Shown: one piece after another, positions 54,001-62,133 of the stretch
How positions within the stretch are numbered: the stretch's first letter is position 1
How the letters are laid out: every line of letters begins with the position of its first letter
Assembly: GCF_004297185.1 (NCBI RefSeq)
Contig: NZ_PGCL01000003.1
Span: 372,001 to 436,000 of the forward strand
DNA length: 64,000 nucleotides
Reading direction: 5' to 3'
From: Methanofollis fontis
GTDB taxonomy: Archaea > Halobacteriota > Methanomicrobia > Methanomicrobiales > Methanofollaceae
Made by a program: the position numbers and the translations under genes
The notes under the pieces: model-generated
The model's database searches: none
Seen by the model: only the letters and a program-made list of their open reading frames with translations
Told to the model about the DNA's origin: nothing

Positions 54001-54025
54001 CATCCGGCAGGGCAAACCTTTCACG

Positions 54026-54583
54026 ATGATTCTTGTCGACTGGCAGATCGAGGACCGGATCCGGCGGGGGCAGATCGGGATAGACCCCTATGATCCCTCC
54101 CTGATCCAGCCCAACTCTCTTGATATCAGGCTCGGGGACCATTTTGTCTGGTATGAACCATGCGATGACGTGATCGATCCCTATGACCATGACAGCGTCA
54201 CCTCCCGCGTCGACGAAAAGCGCACCGATTCCATCGTGATGGAGCCCGGCGCCTTTATCCTGGCCGAGACCTTCGAGGCGGTGAGTCTTCCGGACAATGT
54301 CGTCGCCAGTATCGAGGGGAAGAGCTCCATCGCCCGTCTCGGGATCGAACTCCACCAGACAGGGGGCTGGATCGATGCAGGTTTCAGGGGCACGATCACG
54401 CTCGAGATGTGCAATGTCAACAGGCGACCGGTGCGCATCTATGCCGGTATGCCGATCGGTCAGCTGGTCTTCTACACCACCGAGCGCGCGGAAAACCCGT
54501 ACAACCTCAAAAACGACGCCAAGTACATGGATCAGCGGCAGGCGACACTCTCCCGCTACCACGAGAACCGGCGCGCGGTTTGA
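54026..54583 (+). CDS. dcd: dCTP deaminase
   Basis: The 185-residue trimeric enzyme deaminates dCTP to dUTP for thymidylate synthesis. [17 protein letters not shown] is the N-terminal signature. [18 protein letters not shown] carries the nucleotide-binding Ser-Arg-Gly part, and [11 protein letters not shown] the catalytic Glu. QLVFYTTE closes the core. ATG 54026 begins [15 protein letters not shown]; an earlier in-frame start lies inside the methyltransferase gene. It may be bifunctional dCTP deaminase-dUTPase, which sequence alone cannot settle. Confidence 0.93.
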   Translation: MILVDWQIEDRIRRGQIGIDPYDPSLIQPNSLDIRLGDHFVWYEPCDDVIDPYDHDSVTSRVDEKRTDSIVMEPGAFILAETFEAVSLPDNVVASIEGKSSIARLGIELHQTGGWIDAGFRGTITLEMCNVNRRPVRIYAGMPIGQLVFYTTERAENPYNLKNDAKYMDQRQATLSRYHENRRAV

Positions 54584-54645
54584 AGGCATATATACAGGAA
54601 GGATGAACGTACTACGGAATACCTGAACAGGAATAGGGGTTTTCA

Positions 54646-56484
54646 ATGCGGCTTCTCTTAATTCACTCAGATCATATCGACTATCAGGCCAGAAAGAAGA
54701 CGCCCGTCGCCGAAGAGGGTGCCGTCCTTGAGGACGAACTCGACGAAGCGCTCGTCGCCTTTTGTGCCGTTGAATCATCGGATGAAGAAGATATCGACGA
54801 CGTCATCGTACGCGCCACATCCGAAATCGAAAAAACCGCCCGTGAACTGAATACCGATCGGGTGCTCATCTATCCGTACGCCCACCTCAGCTCCGATCTC
54901 TCGGGGCCTGATGCGGCAAAGAAGGTGCTGAAGGGGATGGAAGAGGCCCTCACCGCCGCCGGAGGACTGACCGTCAGGCGCGCACCCTTCGGGTGGTACA
55001 AGTCCTTCACCCTCTCATGCAAGGGCCATCCTCTCTCCGAACTCTCCCGCACGATTGTGCCGGGCGGCGCGGAGGGCGAGGCGAAACCGGCCAAAAAAGA
55101 GGTCACCCATACGTTTTTCGTGCTCACCCCGGAAGGGGAACAGCTGGACGCCAACGACTTCGCAGACGATTCCGCCTTCGGGGCACTGGTGAAGAAGGAA
55201 CTCGGTCTGCCGGGTGCCTCAGGGGGCGAACCCATCCATGTGGAACTGATGCGGAGCAAGGAACTCGTGGACTATGAACCCGCCTCCGACGTCGGCAACC
55301 TCAGGTGGATGCCGAAGGGGCGGCTTATCCGCGACCTCCTGGAGGACTATGTGCTCGGACTCGTGCTGGACTATGGCGGCATGCCGGTGGAGACGCCGGT
55401 GATGTACGACCTGGACGACCCGGCGATCGCCGAGCACGCCGCCAAGTTCGGGGAGCGGCAGTACCGCTTCAAGAGCGGCAACCGCAATATGATGCTCAGG
55501 TTCGCGGCGTGTTTCGGGATGTTCTCGTTCATGCGCGATATGCACATCTCGCCCAACACCCTGCCGATGAAGATGTACGAACTCTCCACCTACTCGTTCC
55601 GTCACGAGCAGCGCGGCGAGGTCATCGGTCTCAAACGTCTCCGCGCCTTCACCATGCCGGACATGCACACCCTCTGCCGGGACATGGACAATGCACTCGT
55701 ATGTTTTGCCGAACAGCTCAGGATGGGGTGGCAGAGCGGGCGCGACCTCGAGACGCCACTGGTCGGCGTGTTCAGGTGCACGCAGGACTTCTGGGACGAG
55801 CATGAGGCATGGCTCCGGGAGATGGTCAGGGAGTCCAGCGTCCCGATGCTCGTCGAGGTCCTCTCTGACCGCGTCCACTACTGGGTGGCAAAGGTCGATC
55901 TCGCCGCTATCGACGGTCAGGGCAGACCGATCGAGAACCCGACGGTGCAGATCGACGTGGAGAGCGCACGGCGGTTCGACATCTCCTATCGGATGCACGA
56001 TGCCGATGTGCATCCGCCGATCCTCCACTGCTCGCCAAGCGGTTCGATCGAGCGGGTGATCTGTGCCATGCTCGAGAACACGGCATACCAGCAGGTGCCC
56101 CGCCTCCCTGCCTGGCTCTCCCCCATACAGGTCAGATTTGTCCCGGTCGCCGAGCGGCATGTCGCCTATGCCGCCGACATCTGCGACCGGTTCAATGCCG
56201 CCGGCATCAGGGCCGATGTGGACGACCGTGACGAATCGGTGAACAAGAAGGTCCGCGAGGCCGGGACCGAATGGGTGCCCTATGTGGCGGTGATCGGCGA
56301 CCGTGAGATGGATGAGGGCAAACTGACCGTCACCATCCGAAAACTCTCTGAGCCGAAACGCCCGCATAAAGAGGAGATGACCTCCGATGACCTCATTGCC
56401 GCCATCCGGGACGAATGTGCCGGCAAACCGTTCCGTCCAATGTACACCGCAAAACGCCTCTCCATACGGCCGCGGTTTATCTGA
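54646..56484 (+). CDS. thrS: Threonyl-tRNA synthetase, archaeal type
   Basis: The protein has 612 residues. Residues 1-145 form the archaeal editing domain related to D-aminoacyl-tRNA deacylase ([20 protein letters not shown]). The class II core has motif 2 [20 protein letters not shown], the zinc Cys in RFAACFGMF and motif 3 [20 protein letters not shown]. The anticodon domain ends the protein ([19 protein letters not shown]). The start is ATG 54646. It is preceded by a 62-bp gap after dcd. Confidence 0.96.
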   Translation: MRLLLIHSDHIDYQARKKTPVAEEGAVLEDELDEALVAFCAVESSDEEDIDDVIVRATSEIEKTARELNTDRVLIYPYAHLSSDLSGPDAAKKVLKGMEEALTAAGGLTVRRAPFGWYKSFTLSCKGHPLSELSRTIVPGGAEGEAKPAKKEVTHTFFVLTPEGEQLDANDFADDSAFGALVKKELGLPGASGGEPIHVELMRSKELVDYEPASDVGNLRWMPKGRLIRDLLEDYVLGLVLDYGGMPVETPVMYDLDDPAIAEHAAKFGERQYRFKSGNRNMMLRFAACFGMFSFMRDMHISPNTLPMKMYELSTYSFRHEQRGEVIGLKRLRAFTMPDMHTLCRDMDNALVCFAEQLRMGWQSGRDLETPLVGVFRCTQDFWDEHEAWLREMVRESSVPMLVEVLSDRVHYWVAKVDLAAIDGQGRPIENPTVQIDVESARRFDISYRMHDADVHPPILHCSPSGSIERVICAMLENTAYQQVPRLPAWLSPIQVRFVPVAERHVAYAADICDRFNAAGIRADVDDRDESVNKKVREAGTEWVPYVAVIGDREMDEGKLTVTIRKLSEPKRPHKEEMTSDDLIAAIRDECAGKPFRPMYTAKRLSIRPRFI

Positions 56485-57079
56485 ATATTCTTCGGGAATG
56501 CCGCCGGCAGACCCATCTTTTTTTGATGATTGGACACCGCCACATCTCTGCTCCTTTCCTGCAATAGGGCGTGTCGTGGTTGCTCCACATCATACGTCTG
56601 ACACCCTTCCCGTCAGATGGAGATCAGAAATGGTTCATGTCATTCAATCCTCGCATCATTCCGGAACCACGCCGGCCTCATAAGGGCCAATTGTCATAAT
56701 ATCCATTTCCGTCAATTTTTCAGGACAATAATTTTACCGCCATCACGACCCCCAATCCAGCATCTCTGCACTCCGATGCCACCACAGGATGCACCGAACC
56801 ATGCAAATATTAATATAATATTGTATTCAGAATGCGGGAAAGATACCGATAGTGGATCGATATTGCTAATCATCCAGGATATTCAGAGAGTCCATGACCA
56901 GACGATCATTGTGTAAAAATCACCATTTCCGCACATTGGCACCATCGATCACCTGTCATCGTTGCATTGTACAGAGAACGGGAGATGGAGATCTCACCAG
57001 AAAATCATATCCACATCACATATATCGCTTCCATACCGGTCTGGCTGTAATCGAGATCGCGAACAGGGCACCTGTCATA
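56485..57079. other. Non-coding-looking stretch after thrS
   Basis: About 595 bp have no convincing gene. Codon-position bias typical of the neighbours is lost and AT content rises, with a block ATTAATATAATATTG near 56811-56825. A long T-run (CTTTTTTTG, 56518-56526) some 35 bp past thrS is a plausible terminator. The region marks the border between the core genes and the surface-protein cluster. Confidence 0.5.
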
Positions 57080-57199
57080 ATGGAGGGAGAATCGAACCAT
57101 CATGAGGACGATGGCTCCCTCTCCACCGGGCCCGATCCCATCGCAACCCTGCAGGATATGGCCTCCCGGAATGGAAACACCCAGACAACCGAATTTTAG
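57080..57199 (+). CDS. Possible 39-residue peptide, unassigned
   Basis: The frame MEGESNHHEDDGSLSTGPDP... to TAG at 57199 shows the third-position G/C bias of real genes here. It is hydrophilic and acidic, without a signal peptide. The frame extends upstream to 56894 with poorer codon use. No strong SD is visible. It is followed at 11 bp by another doubtful ORF. It could be a remnant of a larger gene or a true small protein. Confidence 0.25.
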   Translation: MEGESNHHEDDGSLSTGPDPIATLQDMASRNGNTQTTEF

Positions 57200-57210
57200 A
57201 GGGACAGACC

Positions 57211-58074
57211 GTGGTGATGCCGGAAAACGATGATAAAAAGAAACGCTTCAAAATAACCGACAGCACACCAGGTCAGAACGGCGATGACGTCCCGATGGAA
57301 ACGATCACCATCGGTCACCGGGGGACAGAGCCGGCAGCATTTTTTCATTCATTCACATTATGTCAGGGCGGACCCCGAAACCCTGAGATGTATACGCCGG
57401 GGAGAGATCCCTGTGATCCCACCGCCTCTGAACGCCTTTCGATTCTCAGCCTCGTGTCCATGCTACACTCCGAACCAGAGATACGAAATAGAACCCCTAT
57501 CCTCAGGACTGACCAGCTCTCCGGACAGGGATATACCATCCCGGGGCGGATGACCCTTGAACCCGATCCTCCAGGATGGAATTATATTTCAACAACAGGA
57601 CCACAACCCGCACGATCTTTCCGGCCCCGGGTGCCGACAGATCACCGCCTCTTTGTGTCTCAGCCAGACACCAGAAGGATGCAGCGCCGCCGGAGAGCGG
57701 GAGCACCAGAGAATAGGACGGATGGAATAACCGAGGACTATGGTTTTTCGGTGATGAGGTGCCACCACCGGAACAGAACCGATCCAGCACCCACACCGGA
57801 GCGCCCGTACGTTCCACTTCTTTGGTCCATGTACATGAGGGTGCAAATCCAGGCGCAACCAGACAGAATCACGGTCAGAGAGGAGGTGCCGGCGGGTCCG
57901 TTCTCGGAAGTGTATGATGGTGCCGATTGCGACCGGAGGGACGCCGATCCGATTTCGGGACATCGTCGGAATTATTTCGATTTGGTCGATGGAGACAATC
58001 AAACCATCATAAAATCGATCATATCACACCCAGAATCAGTTTTTGTGGCGCCTTCGAGTTTTGCGAGGAGATAG
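57211..58074 (+). CDS. Doubtful 287-codon ORF with coding-like N-terminus
   Basis: From GTG 57211 (or ATG 57217, after GAGGGACAG) the first 45 codons look native: PENDDKKKRFKITDSTPGQN then DDVPMETITIGHRGTEP. Beyond about codon 50, codon use changes sharply (AGA, CGA, TTA, CTA) and composition becomes rich in Pro, Arg and Thr with no fold pattern. The stop lies 1 nt before the cohesin gene start and its last codons supply that gene's SD. It is either an ORFan or a short gene fused by decay to non-coding sequence. Confidence 0.3.
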   Translation: MVMPENDDKKKRFKITDSTPGQNGDDVPMETITIGHRGTEPAAFFHSFTLCQGGPRNPEMYTPGRDPCDPTASERLSILSLVSMLHSEPEIRNRTPILRTDQLSGQGYTIPGRMTLEPDPPGWNYISTTGPQPARSFRPRVPTDHRLFVSQPDTRRMQRRRRAGAPENRTDGITEDYGFSVMRCHHRNRTDPAPTPERPYVPLLWSMYMRVQIQAQPDRITVREEVPAGPFSEVYDGADCDRRDADPISGHRRNYFDLVDGDNQTIIKSIISHPESVFVAPSSFARR

Positions 58075-58075
58075 A

Positions 58076-58801
58076 ATGAGACTGCCAATATCTGTAACAG
58101 GAATTGTTGTGTTATGTATTCTTCTTTCAGGAGCCTGTCAGGCCACGCCAGTCCTGATAACCCAACAATCGACCTTGATCTCAGATGGAGAGGATATCAC
58201 CGCCGCTATCATCCTCAAGGACGCTGAAAACGGCCTTTCTGGATACAATATGTCGCTTTCAGTTATTGATTCCCAGATTGCTCATATCAGAGGGTTTTCT
58301 TACCCGGAATGGGCAGCACTGCATGATAATGGCACACTTCCTGCAGGAGAAACCTGGATAGAAGCCATCGATATCGGAGATACGGCTGAAGGAAATGAGG
58401 GACCGATCAGCCTCGGCAGTGTCATACTTCAGGCCAACACGGCAGGGACGACCACCCTCCGCATTCATTCCCTGAATATTCAGGACAACAGGGGTAACTC
58501 CTATGAGATCGACGGATATGAGGTTGAAATCCATGTGGAGGCTTCCAGCGGGGGAGGAGGCAATGATGAACAGGTCTCAACAGAACCCCCCGCCACATCA
58601 ACACCCGGACCAACCATGAATATCACCGATACCCCCTCTCCTTCAATGACAACCTCACCCCCCCCGACCCCGCAGATTGAGACTGAGGCAGCACCAACCA
58701 TACAGAACGCAGAATCAGGTTTTATTTCCCCTTTTATTTGCCTTCTAACCCTGTTTGCCGGACTTTACATCATTAAACGGAGTGAAAAAAGATGGAAATG
58801 A
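58076..58801 (+). CDS. Membrane-anchored cohesin-like surface protein
   Basis: The protein has 241 residues. A signal peptide (LPISVTGIVVLCILLSGACQA) is followed by one cohesin-like beta-sandwich (about 25-165) with GYNMSLSVID, FSYPEWAAL, TLPAGETWIEAIDIGD and LGSVILQANTAGTTTLRI. A Thr/Pro/Ser linker spans about 170-215. The C-terminal helix FISPFICLLTLFAGLYII ends in a basic tail (KRSEKRWK). This is a cell-surface anchor able to hold dockerin partners. ATG 58076 follows GAGGAG. It overlaps the next gene by 10 nt. Confidence 0.82.
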   Translation: MRLPISVTGIVVLCILLSGACQATPVLITQQSTLISDGEDITAAIILKDAENGLSGYNMSLSVIDSQIAHIRGFSYPEWAALHDNGTLPAGETWIEAIDIGDTAEGNEGPISLGSVILQANTAGTTTLRIHSLNIQDNRGNSYEIDGYEVEIHVEASSGGGGNDEQVSTEPPATSTPGPTMNITDTPSPSMTTSPPPTPQIETEAAPTIQNAESGFISPFICLLTLFAGLYIIKRSEKRWK

Positions 58802-60858
58802 AAACGATGCTGGCTTTCAGCACACTGCTTTTCTGCATCCTTCTGGTGCAGGGGGCGCTGGCTGCAGAGGCCATACCAAATGTGGAGTTCGCCACCATCT
58901 CGATTCTGCCGGCAACGGCGGAAGTTGATGTGAATGAGACCATGGACTATTCATTTGTCATGGACACCGCCATGTGGGGAGTGTCAAGGTATACCATGAC
59001 AGTATCCCTTGAAAACGGGACAGTCGGTGAGATCGTCGGGGTTAACGTCCCGCACTGGGCACAGATCCCGCAGGACGTTATACTTCCTGCCGATGAAGTG
59101 ACGATTCAGACGGTTGATCTGACAGGCGGGTCAGGCTTTGAGAATATTGAACTCTTAACCGTCACCGTCCGCGGTGACGTACCGGGATCGAGCGAGATCA
59201 CCATTGGACCGATCACCGTCGCGGACCGGCGGAGTGACCTCTATGCGATCACGGTTGTCCCCGCAAGCATCAGTGTCATTGCAGAAGAACCGGTTGAGGA
59301 ACTCATCGCCAACTTTACCGCCAGCGTGACCTCCGGAGAGGCGCCGTTGACCGTTGCGTTCAGTGACCTCTCCACCGGAAACCCGACCGGATGGGTATGG
59401 GATTTTGGTATGGAAAATGCCACATCAGAGGAGCAGAACCCGACATATACCTATGAGATGCCCGGCATCTACACAGTCAGCCTGACAGTCACCAATGAGA
59501 TGGGGGACAATAACACCATAGTCAGAGAGGGCTACATCAATGTCAGCGAAGGGGGAGGCATGAGCATCTATGAGACAGCAGTTGCAGACGGGAACTTCAC
59601 AAGCCTTGTCGGTGCGCTCGATCTTACCGGCCTGAACGCCACGCTCCATGAACCCGGCACATACACCGTCTTCGCACCGACGGATGACGCCTTTGCCTCA
59701 CTTCCAGATGATCTCCTCGATGCCCTTCTCAACGATACTGCTGCGCTCACCGATGTGCTCCTCTACCATGTGGCCGGAGAATCGTACATGGCTGAAGACC
59801 TCACCGCAATGGATAAACTCCAGACACTGCTCGGTCCGACGGTAAGCATCACCTGGGATGATGCGAATGCGACGCTGATGGTGAATGACGCAACCGTGAT
59901 CATCGCCGACATGGAGTGCACCAATGGGGTCATCCATGCAGTCGACACCGTGCTGATCCCGCCGGAAGAAGAGGCAGAGGCAGACTTTGAGGCGGACGTC
60001 CTCTCCGGTCCAGCGCCGCTGACCGTCACCTTCACCGACATGAGCACCGTCGAAAATATAACGGCATGGGCGTGGGATTTCGGCGTGGAGAATGCCACAT
60101 CCACAGAACAGAACCCGACATACACCTATGCAATGCCCGGCATCTACACTGTCGGCCTGACGATCAAGGACGCAATGAACGAGACCTATTCTGAGGTGAA
60201 GATCGATTATATCCAGGTCACCGAACCTGCCGCCGGTTCGGCCATATCCTTCACACCGGTCAACGCAACGGTGGGGGGAGGTCAGACGGCTGAATTCACA
60301 ATGATCCTTGATTCTGCGCCCTCAGGTCTTGCAGGATATACACTGAACCTGAGTGTCGTCAATCCTGCCGTTGCGACAATTTCCGGCATCACATTCCCGG
60401 AGTGGGCAGAGATCAATGGAACGTCAGATCTTCCCAATGCAAGCGCCTGGATGAAAACGGTCGATCTCGGAGAGATGGTCGGATCAAATGCAACAGACGT
60501 CGTTCTCGGGACCGTGATCCTCACCGGACTCTCGGCAGGGAACACCACCCTGATAGTCGATGTGGTGGCGATGACAGCAGACGGAGGTGAGGCGGTCACA
60601 CCCAAAACCGGCGAGGCAACAATCGAAGTGACCGCCATTCCACCGTTGCCTGGATACACCAACCCGCCAGCCGATCTGGACGGTGATGGACTCTATGAGG
60701 ACGTCAACGGAAACGGAATGCTGGACTACGACGATGTCGTGGGTTTCTCAAGGAACTTCTTATGGATTGAAGAGAATAACCTGACGGCCTTGTTTGATTT
60801 CAATGCAAACGGTGTTCTGGACTATGACGATGTGGTAACGCTGTACGGAATGATCTAA
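58792..60858 (+). CDS. Scaffold-like surface protein: cohesin, PKD, fasciclin, PKD, cohesin, dockerin
   Basis: The protein has 688 residues with a signal peptide (about 1-25). Domains in order: cohesin-like (30-160), PKD (170-250, WVWDFGMENATSEEQNPTYT), fasciclin (256-392, YTVFAPTDDAFASLPDDLLD), PKD (396-478, AWAWDFGVENATS), cohesin-like (482-615, FPEWAEI), and a C-terminal type I-like dockerin (625-688). The dockerin has two Ca-binding repeats, DLDGDG/VNGNGMLDYDDVV and FDFNANGVLDYDDVV. It is presumably secreted and docked on a cohesin such as the upstream protein. Asn-X-Thr/Ser glycosylation sites are common. It is coupled to the anchor gene. Confidence 0.88.
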   Translation: MEMKTMLAFSTLLFCILLVQGALAAEAIPNVEFATISILPATAEVDVNETMDYSFVMDTAMWGVSRYTMTVSLENGTVGEIVGVNVPHWAQIPQDVILPADEVTIQTVDLTGGSGFENIELLTVTVRGDVPGSSEITIGPITVADRRSDLYAITVVPASISVIAEEPVEELIANFTASVTSGEAPLTVAFSDLSTGNPTGWVWDFGMENATSEEQNPTYTYEMPGIYTVSLTVTNEMGDNNTIVREGYINVSEGGGMSIYETAVADGNFTSLVGALDLTGLNATLHEPGTYTVFAPTDDAFASLPDDLLDALLNDTAALTDVLLYHVAGESYMAEDLTAMDKLQTLLGPTVSITWDDANATLMVNDATVIIADMECTNGVIHAVDTVLIPPEEEAEADFEADVLSGPAPLTVTFTDMSTVENITAWAWDFGVENATSTEQNPTYTYAMPGIYTVGLTIKDAMNETYSEVKIDYIQVTEPAAGSAISFTPVNATVGGGQTAEFTMILDSAPSGLAGYTLNLSVVNPAVATISGITFPEWAEINGTSDLPNASAWMKTVDLGEMVGSNATDVVLGTVILTGLSAGNTTLIVDVVAMTADGGEAVTPKTGEATIEVTAIPPLPGYTNPPADLDGDGLYEDVNGNGMLDYDDVVGFSRNFLWIEENNLTALFDFNANGVLDYDDVVTLYGMI

Positions 60859-60890
60859 AACCAAATAATCGGAAAACGGGGGGGAAAGAA

Positions 60891-61979
60891 GTGGAACAGG
60901 AGTGGACGTGGAGAGTAAACGGAGAGGATGAGATATATTACAACACCAGGACCGGGGTCATGCAGAAGCAACGGCCCGCGTTCATCGATGACAATGAGAT
61001 CTGGGCACCGCCAGACCACAATCCCCTCGCACCCCTCCGCCTTTATCTCGATCCCACCTAACGCTGTAACCTTGCCTGCCGTCATTGCATCACCCGTTCC
61101 TCTCCCGTAGCAGAGAAAAACAGGGAAGTTGGCATGGAGCACCTCCGAAGCCTCATTCGATCGTGTTGCCGTGCCGGCGTCCTGGAAGTGGCTATAACTG
61201 GTGGAGAGCCCTTAATTTATCCGGAGATTTTCTCTTTGATGGATCAAATCCGAAACTGCCGGATGAATGTGATGATCTCCACCAATGGCATGCTGGTCAC
61301 TCATGAAATCGCACAAAAGCTGGCGGCACTGGGCGTGATGGAGACCAGAGTCAGTTTCGAAGGATGCCGGGAGGTGAATGACGGTATCAGGGGAAACGGC
61401 ACATATGACCGGGCACTCAGGGCCATAGAACACCTGGTTGATACAGGAAACCGCACTGTCTGCCGCCTGACACTCTCCCGGAGAAGTGAAGAGAGCCTGG
61501 ATCATCTATTTGCAGACCTGCAATCACGGAATGCCAGAATTGTGAAGGTTTCAGTTATAAAAAATAGCGGAAGAGCATCTGATCCTGAAAATGCGGATTT
61601 GCATGGACCTAAAGGAGATCTGGCATGTGCGAAGCGACTCATAGAAATGGGGCAACGTTTCGGAATCGAGGTGCAGCTCTCATCCGATGATTTCCCGGTA
61701 TCGGCAGAAGAGGCAAAAGATGGAAAATTAGGGATTTCAGGGGTCCAGAACTGCGGGGCAGGAACAGCAACAGCATATGTGTCACCCTATGGAGAGGTTC
61801 TGCCCTGTTCATCAATACCACAGATTGTATTTGGGAATATCCGAAACGACTCATTTATGAGAATATGGACCGGTTCTACAGCAATGTGGTTCAGAAAGAT
61901 GGCGGCAAGCTCCAATGAACGACTGATCTGTCAGGCACCCTGTTTCCGGCATGTTGCCGAACAAATATGTCATTTGTGA
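60891..61979 (+). pseudogene. Radical SAM/SPASM protein interrupted by in-frame TAA
   Basis: From GTG 60891 the frame runs 362 codons with one internal stop, TAA at 61059-61061 (codon 57). Before it: LRLYLDPT. After it: RCNLACRHC, the CxxxCxxC motif that binds the SAM 4Fe-4S cluster. No frameshift is involved. Later parts are intact: AITGGEPL, MISTNGML and a Cys-rich SPASM-like end (NCGAG, LPCSS, ICQAPCFRH, ICHL). The first downstream ATG (61134) omits the cluster cysteines, so no truncated product could be a radical SAM enzyme. The parent codon was probably Tyr. It lies 32 bp after the dockerin gene, with a G-rich SD. Confidence 0.85.
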
Positions 61980-62057
61980 GAAAAATAACCAATTTTTAAA
62001 ACCTGTTCCATAAAATAACAATTTTCCATATTGATGTTGCATCAAAAAGGGAAAGGA

Positions 62058-62065
62058 TATAAGTA
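62058..62065 (+). promoter_or_regulatory. Candidate TATA box of the sensor kinase
   Basis: GATATAAG lies in the 154-bp gap after the radical SAM gene, about 72 bp before the kinase ATG. This would give a leader of about 45 nt. The gap has no other feature. Confidence 0.35.
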
Positions 62066-62133
62066 ATTCCCTGATAATTTACAGTGATAAATCCCTTCCC
62101 ACAGGAAGCGGGCAGGAGAACAGGGTCGGAACA

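Noticed and set aside
57589-58002. Minus-strand frame of 137 codons inside the doubtful 57211 ORF
   Set aside because: It is rich in Arg, Cys, His and Trp, without promoter, SD or domain pattern.
61059-61061. Stop codon in the radical SAM gene read as pyrrolysine or selenocysteine
   Set aside because: Pyrrolysine uses UAG and selenocysteine UGA, while this codon is UAA. No recoding system for UAA is known in archaea.
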